A stretch of 64,000 bases of DNA from Tritrichomonas musculus (Eukaryota > Parabasalia > Tritrichomonadida > Tritrichomonadidae): NCBI GenBank assembly GCA_039105265.1, contig JAPFFF010000011.1:1984001-2048000 (forward strand). The letters are read 5' to 3'. A model generated the notes under the pieces. That model made no database searches, was not told the origin of the DNA, and was given only the letters and a program-made list of their open reading frames with translations. Positions 9,480 to 18,181 of this stretch are shown piece by piece; positions within the stretch are counted from its first letter, which is position 1; every line of letters begins with the position of its first letter. The position numbers and the translations under genes are program-made.

Positions 9480-9599
9480 ATGATTACTGAATTATTATTA
9501 AGTGTTGTTGTTGTTGAATTAGCTATAATTATTATAGGTTTTACATATGATTCAACTCCTAAATTAAGTGAAGAAACAAGAGCTAAACTATATTCTTAA
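9480..9599 (+). CDS. Small single-span membrane protein
   Basis: A 39-residue frame, ATG at 9480 and TAA ending at 9599. Residues 4-22 form one hydrophobic helix (ELLLSVVVVELAIIIIGFTY), followed by a short polar tail (DSTPKLSEETRAKLYS). It fills the gap between two plus-strand genes almost exactly (45 bases after one, 18 before the next), which argues that it is real. Small membrane proteins are common in virion-gene clusters, but the function is unknown. Confidence 0.5.
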   Translation: MITELLLSVVVVELAIIIIGFTYDSTPKLSEETRAKLYS

Positions 9600-9617
9600 A
9601 AACTTTTATGACTATAA

Positions 9618-10514
9618 ATGATGAAACCAACTCAATTCAATTATAAAGAAATATGTTTTTCTGATTCTGATGATTGTTATTTTGATGAAACTAATAATTT
9701 AGGTTCTAATGAAGATATTACTCCTTATTTTGATATCGATATTGCTATGAATAATGCTTATCGTAAAAATGAAAATAAAATAAAAGCAGAAAGTATAAGA
9801 CCAATATCTAATAGTATTTATTCATATTATAATTCATTGAATATATTAGTCGGGAATCAAGGAAAAGGAAAAACTCATGTTATGTTAAGAGATGTTATTC
9901 AAATATCTAGATTAAAAGATTGTAACTTTCATTTAATAGTATATATCAGTAAAAATGGTTCAATTAATGATAGTACTTTTGAAACACAACAAGATCTTAT
10001 TCAGCTACCTATTATTGTTATATCAGATTCTAATGCTGAAAAATATTTGAAAGAACTAGATTTATATAAAGAATTGTTTGATAAGTATTGTAATACGCCA
10101 AAAATAACTATTGATAATGATAAGCTAAATAAAATGTTTGAGTTTCTTCATGTTAATAAACTAAATAAGCCAAATCAACCTTTAAACACTATTATATTAT
10201 GTGAAGATTTTGTTAAAAGTAAACTAATAAAATCATCATATTTTACTAACTATATAACTCAATTAAGACATAAACATTCAATAGTTTATATTAATATTCA
10301 GTTCTTTAAATCAATATCAACTGATTATAAGAATAATGCTACAACTTTCTTCATATTTTCTGGTTTTTCTAGACAAAAACTTAATTATATATATCAACAA
10401 GTTCCAACACAATATGAATTTGATGAATTATGGTCTTATTATAGAAATCTTAATAATCATGATTTTATCTTAGTTAATGTTCGTAATAATGATTTGAGTA
10501 TTGTTAGATTCTAA
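9618..10514 (+). CDS. Polinton DNA-packaging ATPase (FtsK-HerA/A32 type)
   Basis: 298 residues from ATG 9618. A Walker A motif GNQGKGKTH lies near residue 80 and a Walker B-like strand NTIILCEDF near residues 193-202, followed by the DNA-translocase-style segment HKHSIVYINIQFFKSI, as in poxvirus A32 and adeno-like packaging ATPases. Size and position beside capsid genes fit. The protein would pump the element's DNA into capsids. The first 60 residues are acidic and specific to this element. Confidence 0.8.
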   Translation: MMKPTQFNYKEICFSDSDDCYFDETNNLGSNEDITPYFDIDIAMNNAYRKNENKIKAESIRPISNSIYSYYNSLNILVGNQGKGKTHVMLRDVIQISRLKDCNFHLIVYISKNGSINDSTFETQQDLIQLPIIVISDSNAEKYLKELDLYKELFDKYCNTPKITIDNDKLNKMFEFLHVNKLNKPNQPLNTIILCEDFVKSKLIKSSYFTNYITQLRHKHSIVYINIQFFKSISTDYKNNATTFFIFSGFSRQKLNYIYQQVPTQYEFDELWSYYRNLNNHDFILVNVRNNDLSIVRF

Positions 10515-10543
10515 AATACAAAAATAAAGTAAAAGTTTTTTAA

Positions 10544-11128
10544 TCACCATTCTTCTTTGTTTGTCATTAATTCATCTTCTATCTCTTTATTTTCATCTTC
10601 ATTATCAGCTTCTTCATCTTCTATCTCTTTATTTTTATCTTCATCTTCTTTGTTTGTTATTAATTCATATTCTTTAAATAATTCTTGTCCTTGTTCTTTA
10701 TTAATAAAATAGTTATTAGCAACATTTATAAAGCTTTCTCTAACATCATAAGTATAATCATATTTAATTATTTCTTCAACATATTTGCTTTTAGTTGATT
10801 CTTTTGTTAAATAATTAATTAAGTCTTCAGTAGCTTCATTAATCTCTTCTCTAGATAAAGTATTTATTTTTATCTTGTTTTGTTTTGCTTTACTAATTAA
10901 TTTTAGTACTTTCTTTAGTGTTTTCGTCATTGTTATAAATTCTTCTGTTTGAGAATCATCTTCATCTTCATGTTCAAGATCTATTAAGCACATATCAACT
11001 TTAAGAGCTAGAATAGCTAGAAAATCATCTATTAAATCATCAATAGACTTATTATTGAGAAAAGCTCTACGTGAATAGTGAGCGAATTCTTTAGCAATAA
11101 CTTTAATGTTAGATTCTGAATTCATCAT
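10544..11128 (-). CDS. Acidic unknown Polinton protein
   Basis: 194 residues from ATG 11128. Residues 1-150 look helical; residues 150-194 are an acidic tail built of repeated KEIEDE-type units (EDKNKEIEDEEADNEDENKE). No family recognised. It is convergent with the packaging ATPase gene (29 bases between stops) and is the last gene before the right end of element A. Confidence 0.6.
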   Translation of the reverse strand: MMNSESNIKVIAKEFAHYSRRAFLNNKSIDDLIDDFLAILALKVDMCLIDLEHEDEDDSQTEEFITMTKTLKKVLKLISKAKQNKIKINTLSREEINEATEDLINYLTKESTKSKYVEEIIKYDYTYDVRESFINVANNYFINKEQGQELFKEYELITNKEDEDKNKEIEDEEADNEDENKEIEDELMTNKEEW

Positions 11129-11629
11129 TTTTGGGTTGTTGTATGATATGGTGATAAAAAATATAAAAAAAGAAAAAACAATTTTATAAAAATTAAATAA
11201 ATAAAATAAAAAGTTACATTTATTTCGTTTTTCGTTTTTTCATTTTTTTTTATATATCTCATTTTACAAAATCACTTTTCAAATAATTCATTTATTTTTC
11301 ATTTCTAGAAATATTGTTCATTTTATTACAGCTTGTTTAAAAACAGTAGTTTTATTTTTATGTTTGAAAACATAAAAAAACCACATAGATTAGCTATAAA
11401 TCACTAACAATTCACTAGCGAAACTACAACATTTAGATAATTAAATTAAAGAAATTTGTAAGTTCACTAGAAGAATTAACATGATCGCTGGGCGAATCTA
11501 TGCAAAATTATTTAACCCGATATTCGAACATATATATACTACTGTGGAAGGAAAAGTAAATATGCTAATAATGAAGAAAGAAAAAAAAGCTAGGAAGACA
11601 CAACAGAAAGAACATCGTCAACTATAGAA
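11129..11629. other. Non-coding right flank of element A with a transposase-like relic
   Basis: AT-rich sequence with T and A tracts. It should contain the right terminus of element A, which I cannot place. At about 11480-11590 there is a stretch resembling the region just before the pogo-type transposase at 30440-30540 (shared text around AAAATTATT-ACCCG-ATTC-ACATA-TACTACT), so it may be a decayed fragment of the same transposon family. Confidence 0.35.
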
Positions 11630-11814
11630 TTCAATCCAAATTCTTGGTCAGTTGAATTCAGTTTATAATATTTAATTGTCATAATTTTTGATAATTATTA
11701 CCAAAATATTTCTTACTTTCTTCTTCAGATATTGATGAATAAACTTTTAGTGAATGCCCATGAATTCTCAAATTTAAACCTTAAATCAACATATTATAAT
11801 ATATTTTTATCATC
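11630..11814 (-). mobile_element. Old Polinton relic, part left of the nested insertion
   Basis: Read on the minus strand, this stretch resembles the 3' part of the capsid-like gene inside the neighbouring mini-element (about 12830-12970), for example the HSCKVYSSIAEE and LNSTDQ regions. It is decayed and clearly older than the insertion. With 13816-13960 it forms the target into which the 2,001-bp element inserted. Confidence 0.5.
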
Positions 11815-12080
11815 AGTTAGATATGGTAGTGGGTGTTGCACACCACACTACACACATGAAACTTACACTTTTGGTCTATTTTAATAACGAAAATGACAAA
11901 ATGACAATCAATTAGCAATGTCATGTTTTACGTCTAGTGGCGCGTATATTTAATGTATAACCTCAACGTCAGAGCAGTTGGTGATGATTTCATGAGTTGC
12001 TATCATAAATGATATAATAATGAATGAAATATAATTTATTGATGTCATAAATGAAACGCTTAACTGACCCAATCGATTAC
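11815..12080 (+). repeat. Left terminal inverted repeat of the mini-Polinton
   Basis: About 266 bp matching 13550-13815 in reverse complement with very few differences, mainly at the outermost and innermost bases. It includes an ATG at 12051 and the first codons of a protein (MKRLTDP-DY), so the repeat itself encodes a protein start. Confidence 0.85.
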
Positions 12081-12296
12081 ACACCAATACCAAAAGAATA
12101 CGTGTTCTTCAGGGAAGATGGAAAGCAAGACAATGACAGACCAAATAGATTTTTTTTTAATTTGCCAGCTGATTGGTGTACTGCAGACAAAGGAGAGACA
12201 ATTATTTGCTTTCGTACAATATGGATGTTAGCGAGACGTCGTAAATTGGAATTCAATATCAAAGTCAATATTTCAGAAATAACACATCGAAAGTGA
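12051..12296 (+). pseudogene. Coding fragment in the mini-Polinton, unknown
   Basis: Begins MKRLTDPIDYTPIPKEYVFF inside the left terminal repeat and continues for 81 residues with FFFNLPADWCTADKGETII. I do not recognise the family. The same first ten residues are encoded again by the right terminal repeat. Part of a fossil element. Confidence 0.45.
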
Positions 12297-12988
12297 GTCA
12301 AGTTGAATGTTATTTTGTTTCATGGCTATCAACAGACAAGGATTTGAGAGAAATATGGAAAGATATGAATGAACAATTTAATATCGCTTTTAGACATTAC
12401 AATAATTATCAATGGAAAGAAGGTTATCCAAAGTTTTTCTTTAATGATGAAGAGATACCCGAGATGTATATCAAAAATCAAAAACGAATTAAAGATGTTC
12501 AAATGGATGGATATTATGACTACAACAAAAAGACATTCATTGAAACTATTTATTCAGCAGCGAATGAACTAAAGGAAGATGAAGTAGATGAAGATGATAA
12601 AAATAAATTGTGTAATGTTGAAATAGCTATTAAATTTAAATATAGACATTATGACAAAAATAACAAAGAACAGTATAACGAACCACATGTGAAATGCGAT
12701 TTTGCGGATATCATGAATGTTGGCTTTGAGCCATTTCAAAATGACCCAAACAATTATTTGGACATCACTGATGACAAGGTTGAAGAAAAATGGATGAAAG
12801 AAATTAAATTTGAGAATGTATGGTATAGACACAGTTGCAAAGTGTATTCATCAATAGCTGAAGAGACAAGCAAGGGATATGTTGGAAATAGTTATCAATT
12901 TTTCTCGCCAATCAAATATTTCAAATTGAATTCTACTGACCAAATATTTTGGATTGAGTTTTATAGTGGTCGTAATTATAAAATGTAA
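12293..12988 (+). pseudogene. Capsid-like coding segment of the mini-Polinton
   Basis: About 230 codons, charged and beta-rich, ending with SPIKYFKLNSTDQIFWIEFY. A C-terminal D-x-x-F/W-x-E-F pattern is reminiscent of small jelly-roll capsid proteins of Polintons; this is a weak inference. Older copies of the same gene flank the mini-element on both sides, which confirms that it is a repeated Polinton gene family. Fossil. Confidence 0.45.
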
Positions 12989-13063
12989 AATTATTACCAG
13001 TTACTGAAAGTTTTATGATTGAAATGCAGATGATGAATCATCAGAAGTTGTTATATATATAAA

Positions 13064-13297
13064 ATGACTTTCAAGTCAATTGAAGATTTATATAATCGTT
13101 ATCCATGGCGGACACCATCAAAAATTGTACAACTAGCGAAAAGATATGGATTTAATGAAAAGGAAGCAAGAGAATATTTGAAAAATAATATCATTCATGA
13201 TGTAGTACCAGACAAACCAAAATATATGAACATCTATTCAAAACATTCTGGAGGATATCAAATGGACAGGTTCATTAATAACAGACGAAAGAATTAA
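13064..13297 (+). pseudogene. N-terminal part of a Polinton integrase
   Basis: The 77-codon frame contains RYPWRTPSKIVQLAKRYGF and NIYSKHSGGYQMDRF, the pattern seen just before the catalytic core of many Polinton integrases. Integrase-like sequence (ININTRKAYSYP style) continues to about 13430, after which the terminal repeat follows, so the catalytic region is not complete. Fossil. Confidence 0.6.
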
Positions 13298-13405
13298 ATT
13301 ATTTGATGTTCATTAATATCAACACACGCAAAGCTTACAGTTATCCATTGGTTGGGAAAGGAGCAAAAACAATAATTGAAGCATTTAATAAATTCATTGA
13401 TGATG

Positions 13406-13579
13406 TCAAAAATGTATATTTAACGTTTCATCAGTAAACATTTTTATTTTTGTCTCTTCTTTCAATTTCTTCATTTGTTGACTCAATGTCTTATCATCTC
13501 GTTTCAACTGAACACTCAATGGTTGAAAATAAATTAATTCGATTCGCTCGTAATCGTATGGGTCAGTTAAGCGTTTCAT
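13406..13579 (-). pseudogene. Short minus-strand frame starting in the right terminal repeat
   Basis: 57 codons starting MKRLTDPYDYERI, the mirror of the protein start in the left repeat, then diverging into a coiled-coil-like Lys-rich segment (LSQQMKKLKEETK). It illustrates that the terminal repeat carries the start of a gene at each end. Fossil; function unknown. Confidence 0.35.
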
Positions 13580-13815
13580 TTATGACATCAATAAATTATA
13601 TTTCATTCATTGTTATATCATTTATGATAGCAACTCATGAAATCATCACCAACTGCTCTGACGTTGAGGTTATACATTAAATATACGCGCCACTAGACGT
13701 AAAACATGACATTGCTAATTGATTGTCATTTTGTCATTTTCGTTATTAAAATAGACCAAAAGTGTAAGTTTCATGTGTGTAGTGTGGTGTGCAACACCCA
13801 CTACCATATCCAACT
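13550..13815 (-). repeat. Right terminal inverted repeat of the mini-Polinton
   Basis: Reverse complement of 11815-12080 over 266 bp with no length change, followed directly by the second TCATC of the target duplication (13816-13820). Confidence 0.85.
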
Positions 13816-13960
13816 TCATCTATATCTTCATTTTCACTTATTTCATTTGCTGCTGAGTAAATGGTTTCAATAAATATCTTCTTATTATAATCATAGCATT
13901 CATCCATTTGAACATCTCTGATTTGTTTTTGATTTATTATATAAATTTCTGATTAAAACT
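13816..13960 (-). mobile_element. Old Polinton relic, part right of the nested insertion
   Basis: On the minus strand this reads like the QKRIKDVQMDGYYDYNKKTF and ETIYSAANE region of the capsid-like gene at 12470-12600. It continues across the mini-element into 11630-11814, so one old gene was split by the insertion. Confidence 0.55.
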
Positions 13961-15855
13961 TTGAATTAATTCAATTTAAATCTCAAAAAATCGAATAAAA
14001 CCTCAACTAATTTTGATTGATTTTTTTAGTTTTCTCAAGTTTTCTAGTTATACAAATACAAGATATCATTTATTATATATTTGTAATAAAGTGCCATCAT
14101 TTATAAGAAACAAATTATATTTAAAGTTTATAAACTTTATATTATTTGAAAAATATCAAGCTTTGTTTTAAGCTCTTCTTTTTGCCAAAAAAATTTATTT
14201 CTGTTTATACGTTTATTTTTATATCGGTATTTTATGAGCACATCGTCACCTCGAAGAAAAAAAGTCAGGCATAAAAAGTGACAACTAACAAGACAACTCT
14301 ATTTTCACCTAATAAATGCATATAAAATACTATTTAATTCATATACATAATGTATTTTCAATTAATACTTAGTATTAATCTCATGTATAGTTTATTATAT
14401 CTTTTGAATATTTAAAATTCAAATATAAAAAGTTTTAATAAATATTTGAAAATTTCTTTTGAATTTCAAAGTTTGAAATAGTATTTCCACTTTTATCTTT
14501 AATAAGGTGGTATATCATAACTATGTTACTTTATTTTCTTTGTTATTCATGAAGACAATGTTGAAAAATCAATTTGAAAAAAATTTTCACAATATCAATC
14601 ATCATTTCAAAGTTTATATTTATTGTTGATACTAAAAGATTAAATAAATTTTATACAGAGTGTTGCTGTTATTTTGCTGTTATCTTTCCATAATTAATTT
14701 TTATTCCTTTTTATATATAAAATAATTGAAAAAAAAAAAAGATTTGTATAAGCAATACATCCAAATGATTATTATATTTGTTTTTCAATTGTAAATACAT
14801 TTTAAACAAATTTCATTTGGTATTACTTTGATATTTTTATCAAGACTCAGATTGCTTTGATTTAATTATATATTAAATATTTTTTATAATAATTTCAAAA
14901 AGATTAAATACGCTATCTTCTATATTAGTACCAGAAATACTTTGAATTTTAACTACTAATTAAATTACATTTGTATTTTTTTTTAATGATTAACTATCAT
15001 ATATAAAATTTTCATATTAACTTTTTTATTATCTTGATTTTGCTAGATATTATTGTATCAGAAACATTTACACTATAATTCAAATCAACATATCATTTAT
15101 CATCTCGTGATTTGATTATTCTTGACTTTCTCAATTTCATCAAAAAGTGATCGAATTTTAGCTTTGTACGGAAAAATTAAAATTGTTTGATTTCGGGCCA
15201 TTCATATGCTTTAAAAATTTGCTTTTTTTTTGTTGAATCATATATTTATTAAAGAAATGTATCATCAAAACATTTAGGTGCAGATGCATTACCAAGTGAA
15301 TAAATTAAATTGTAATTCAGATCGTATTACATAAAATGGTTCAGGGTATTTAACACTCTTAAATTTCACTATTTCTTGAATTGTTAAATGAATGAAGAAT
15401 CATTCTGGTTTGCTATTAAAAATTATTATATAATCTATTGATATAAATTTTGTGGTTATTATTGTAATTTCTTTGAACAGTTTAAAGAAAATCATATTTA
15501 TATTTGAATGTAGCTATTTTGAATGATATTTAATTTTTCTGATAAAAATAAAAAAAATATAGTATTTTACAAAATGAATAATTAGAAAGAAATATCCATA
15601 ATATTCAGATTATTTTGGTAAAGAAATGGATATATTCGATTTTCAATCAGATATTTCTATTTTTTTATTTTAATTCAATATTTTTTATTTGAATGCTTAT
15701 CCACTTTAGCTCAGAAAAAAAAAAATAAAAATTGAGAAAAAAGCAAAATTTATTCAATATTTTGAAAGCCTTAAGAAAATATCATTTTTTTTTGAGACCA
15801 TGCATAGAAAAAGTTTCCAAAGTATTCAATTTGTCTGTTTTCCTTGATCAGTACC
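13961..15855. other. AT-rich non-coding stretch
   Basis: About 1.9 kb of very AT-rich sequence with A and T tracts. I see no supported gene, RNA or terminal repeat on either strand. Decayed transposon sequence is likely but not demonstrable by eye. Confidence 0.5.
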
Positions 15856-15912
15856 TTTATTTTGTTTTGCTTGTTGAATAATTGTAAATGTCAACAAGCA
15901 AAACAAAATAAA
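15856..15912. repeat. Perfect 22-bp hairpin
   Basis: Left arm 15856-15877 (ends TTTTGCTTGTTGA) pairs perfectly with right arm 15891-15912 (starts TCAACAAGCAAAA) around a 13-base loop. Such long perfect stems are rare by chance. It may be a terminator, a small RNA or part of a transposon end. Confidence 0.75.
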
Positions 15913-15950
15913 ACAATTATATTTTATAAAATAAAGTCTACTTATATAGA

Positions 15951-16106
15951 GGGATAATTTTAACTTAGTTTGTTCGGGATAATTCTCCTTATCCCTAGGA
16001 GGAAATAAGGCCAATTTTACACGGTTTAATTGAATTTTTGATCTAAGGAGAGAGGGATTAAATCCCGAACAAACTAAGTCAAAATTATCCCGAACAAACT
16101 AAGTCA
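15951..16106. repeat. Inverted repeat cluster with ACTTAGTTTGTTCGGGAT units
   Basis: One forward unit at 15963-15980 and two reverse units at about 16064-16081 and 16086-16103. Together with the GGGATAATTTT prefix they make arms of about 30 bp with one mismatch. Similar GGGATTAAATCCC and ATCCCTTAGGGAT palindromes lie at 16056 and 16476. This may be the terminal region of element B or a separate short element. Confidence 0.6.
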
Positions 16107-16501
16107 ATATAAATAAATATTAATATCTTGGTTTAATAAATATTTATAAATAAAATTATAATAAAATTTAAATTAGCATTTTGGATTGAATTAAAATAGA
16201 TTTATTTTATTTAAAGAAAATTAATATAAAAAGTTGAGAATTAGAATATTTTAAAAATGTGAAGAAAAAATTGTATTAAAAAAAAAACAATTCAAAATTT
16301 TATATAATAAAATAGAAAAAGTTTAAAATTAAATCAAATTTAAAAATATAAATATCTCAAAATTAAATGAATAATATTTAAATATTAAATATTAATTAAA
16401 GTAAATATAATATATTATTACAATAAATATAATAAATATGTTTGATTTAGTTTTTTATGTAAAAATATTAATTATCCCTTAGGGATAGGGAGGGATTTGA
16501 A
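16107..16501. other. AT-rich spacer before element B genes
   Basis: No gene seen. The last 30 bases hold the palindromic ATCCCTTAGGGAT followed by AGGGAGGGATT, directly after the stop of the first element B gene; this may be near the left end of that element. Confidence 0.4.
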
Positions 16502-17221
16502 TCATCCACATACAAATCGGGAAGTATCCGCATGTCTAGTTATGAACAAAGGACTTTTTAACAATATCGGCTGATATTGAAAATCTACTAAACTTAATTC
16601 TAAAAACTTTAATGAATCTGTATATGTTTTTATTTTTAATGGTTTACTTTCAGTTTCGAAATCATATATAAGTGGTTTATTATCTAAAGTGAATGTATTG
16701 ATACTACCAATGACTGAAGGTGTATATTGTTGTTCACCTATATTGGAATATATGGCATTACCTTGTAGTGATACTAGATACAACTTAGTATGATTTAATA
16801 TTGGGATGTCTTTAATATTATATGTTGCATTTGATGGTAACACAATAGGCAATGAAGTATTATATAAACCAGTTAATAAAGCAGCCCTATGGGAAATAGA
16901 GGTTATTGTTAACGGTGTTTGTGTCTTTATTGTAAATGTACGAGTAGTATCATTATATTTAAAAGATACCTCCGAAAGTGGATTTAAAACTGCTTCTATT
17001 TGCTTGATGGTATAATTATATCTATCTTCGAATTTAAGCTTGAATGGAATACTGTTATGTGTAAACTCTATATAATCATCTTTCGTACTCAACATAATAT
17101 TACTTATTGTATTAATTGAAGATACAAAATATTTAATATATTTACACTTCCATGGTATATCCAAATTGATAGATACCTTATTATATTCATCAGCATTTGT
17201 ACTCTGTACTGATACTAACAT
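16502..17221 (-). CDS. Candidate minor capsid-like protein of element B
   Basis: 239 residues from ATG 17221 (MLVSVQSTNADEYNKVSIN); an ATG four codons upstream at 17233 is also possible. The protein is beta-rich throughout, with DIPWKCKYIKYFVSSINTI near residue 20 and a C-terminal ELSLVDFQYQPILLKSPLFI. An L-S-x-V-D-x-x-x-x-P-x-x-L pattern followed by a final strand is typical of single jelly-roll minor capsid proteins in adeno-like lineages, so a penton-like role is plausible but unproven. It is divergent from the next gene with at most 15 bases between start codons. Confidence 0.4.
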   Translation of the reverse strand: MLVSVQSTNADEYNKVSINLDIPWKCKYIKYFVSSINTISNIMLSTKDDYIEFTHNSIPFKLKFEDRYNYTIKQIEAVLNPLSEVSFKYNDTTRTFTIKTQTPLTITSISHRAALLTGLYNTSLPIVLPSNATYNIKDIPILNHTKLYLVSLQGNAIYSNIGEQQYTPSVIGSINTFTLDNKPLIYDFETESKPLKIKTYTDSLKFLELSLVDFQYQPILLKSPLFITRHADTSRFVCG

Positions 17222-17236
17222 TTTATAATTCATAAA

Positions 17237-18181
17237 ATGTCAATTAAACTTTATTCTTTGCAATCAAGTGAGGCTGAAAAGCTCAAAGACAAAAATATAG
17301 AGATAAGTGTTAATGATGAAGGTAATATTGATATTATAAGAAATGAGGACCCAGATGATTACCCAAAATTTAGTTGCTTATATAATAAGGCTGAAGTAGA
17401 TGAAAGAGTAGTTGGTAATCATATCGAAAATGGAGGAAAGCTTGATGGTTTCGGCAATGTACCTATTACAAATAAATTTGCCAATTATTTAAAATACGTA
17501 TTTAAAGGACCTGAACAGACACCCTTATTAGAAGACTCACTACCTGAAAAAGCAGAGTCACATAAGGAGTTGATAAAAGATGAACTTTGTGTTAATACAT
17601 TTAATGAATTTATTGAAGAAGAATCGAAAACATGTGAGGCTATTCATGAGATGTATACCGAATTGATGTGTGCAGCAGATGGATATGAACAAATTGCTTT
17701 TGATGAACAAACAGGGCAAAGCAAAGCTGTTCATTATCTTCAATATCCAAAGTCTATACCAACTCCTACTCCAGACCCTTATCTTGCAGAGGTAGGATAC
17801 TCGAATTTAGGGGATTTATTGATGAACATTATGAAGAATGAAAAGACAACAAATCCAACAAAGAAAATCTTATATGAAGCTTTTAATGAAGAAAATTGGA
17901 AAAAATTCATTAGTGGAACTATTCAATATCATTATAATCTTCAAGATAATAGACTAAAAACAATAGGATATAAATATAAAGGAAGTACTGATCAAGTTGT
18001 TGCAGACCAAATAGTTGAAGTTAAAAGTCCTCGTGAGTTTTTTGAGACATATACCCAAAATCTAAAAGATAATAATATAAATAAAGACCAATATGCAAAA
18101 GCTATGTTAGGTCTTTATTTGTATAATGTAATTTTACATTCAGGTATTACATACTATTATACACATCGAAATGCTAATTGA
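17237..18181 (+). CDS. Unknown element B protein
   Basis: 314 residues from ATG 17237 (MSIKLYSLQSSEAEKLKDKN). The first 70 residues resemble a small beta domain (NIEISVNDEGNIDIIRNEDP), the rest is helical and acidic, ending with YNVILHSGITYYYTHRNAN. No family recognised. Its stop codon is immediately followed by the ATG of the giant gene downstream, with no gap, so the two are likely co-regulated or co-transcribed. Possible virion scaffold or fibre chaperone, by position only. Confidence 0.65.
   Translation: MSIKLYSLQSSEAEKLKDKNIEISVNDEGNIDIIRNEDPDDYPKFSCLYNKAEVDERVVGNHIENGGKLDGFGNVPITNKFANYLKYVFKGPEQTPLLEDSLPEKAESHKELIKDELCVNTFNEFIEEESKTCEAIHEMYTELMCAADGYEQIAFDEQTGQSKAVHYLQYPKSIPTPTPDPYLAEVGYSNLGDLLMNIMKNEKTTNPTKKILYEAFNEENWKKFISGTIQYHYNLQDNRLKTIGYKYKGSTDQVVADQIVEVKSPREFFETYTQNLKDNNINKDQYAKAMLGLYLYNVILHSGITYYYTHRNAN

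Larger units (their letters stand above)
1..11200. mobile_element. Polinton/Maverick element A, right-hand part
   Basis: A dense block of virus-like genes on both strands: integrase, major-capsid-like protein, small amphipathic protein, packaging ATPase and several small unknown proteins. This combination is the known Polinton gene set. The left part, where the DNA polymerase would be expected, is outside the window. The right end lies somewhere between the last gene at 11128 and about 11630, and I could not fix it because the partner terminal repeat is not visible. Most reading frames are open, so the copy looks fairly young, with about one apparent break in the visible part. Base composition is more AT-rich than in element B or the host genes. 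Confidence 0.8.
11815..13815. mobile_element. 2,001-bp mini-Polinton with long terminal inverted repeats
   Basis: The ends begin AGTTRGATATGG and finish with its complement, so the element starts 5'-AG and ends CT-3' as Polintons do. The inverted repeats are about 266 bp and nearly identical (11815-12080 and 13550-13815). Directly outside is TCATC on both sides (11810-11814 and 13816-13820), a 5-bp target duplication as made by retrovirus-like integrases. Inside are a capsid-like coding segment and the start of an integrase gene, with the rest of a Polinton missing. It appears to be a non-autonomous deletion derivative. The near-identical repeats suggest a recent insertion; the coding parts look broken in a few places. 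Confidence 0.8.

Noticed and set aside
13450-13680. 76-codon plus-strand frame
   Set aside because: It is the wrong strand of the right terminal repeat and the small minus-strand frame.
15826-16014. 62-codon minus-strand frame
   Set aside because: It runs through the perfect hairpin and the inverted repeat units, so it is a by-product of the repeats.
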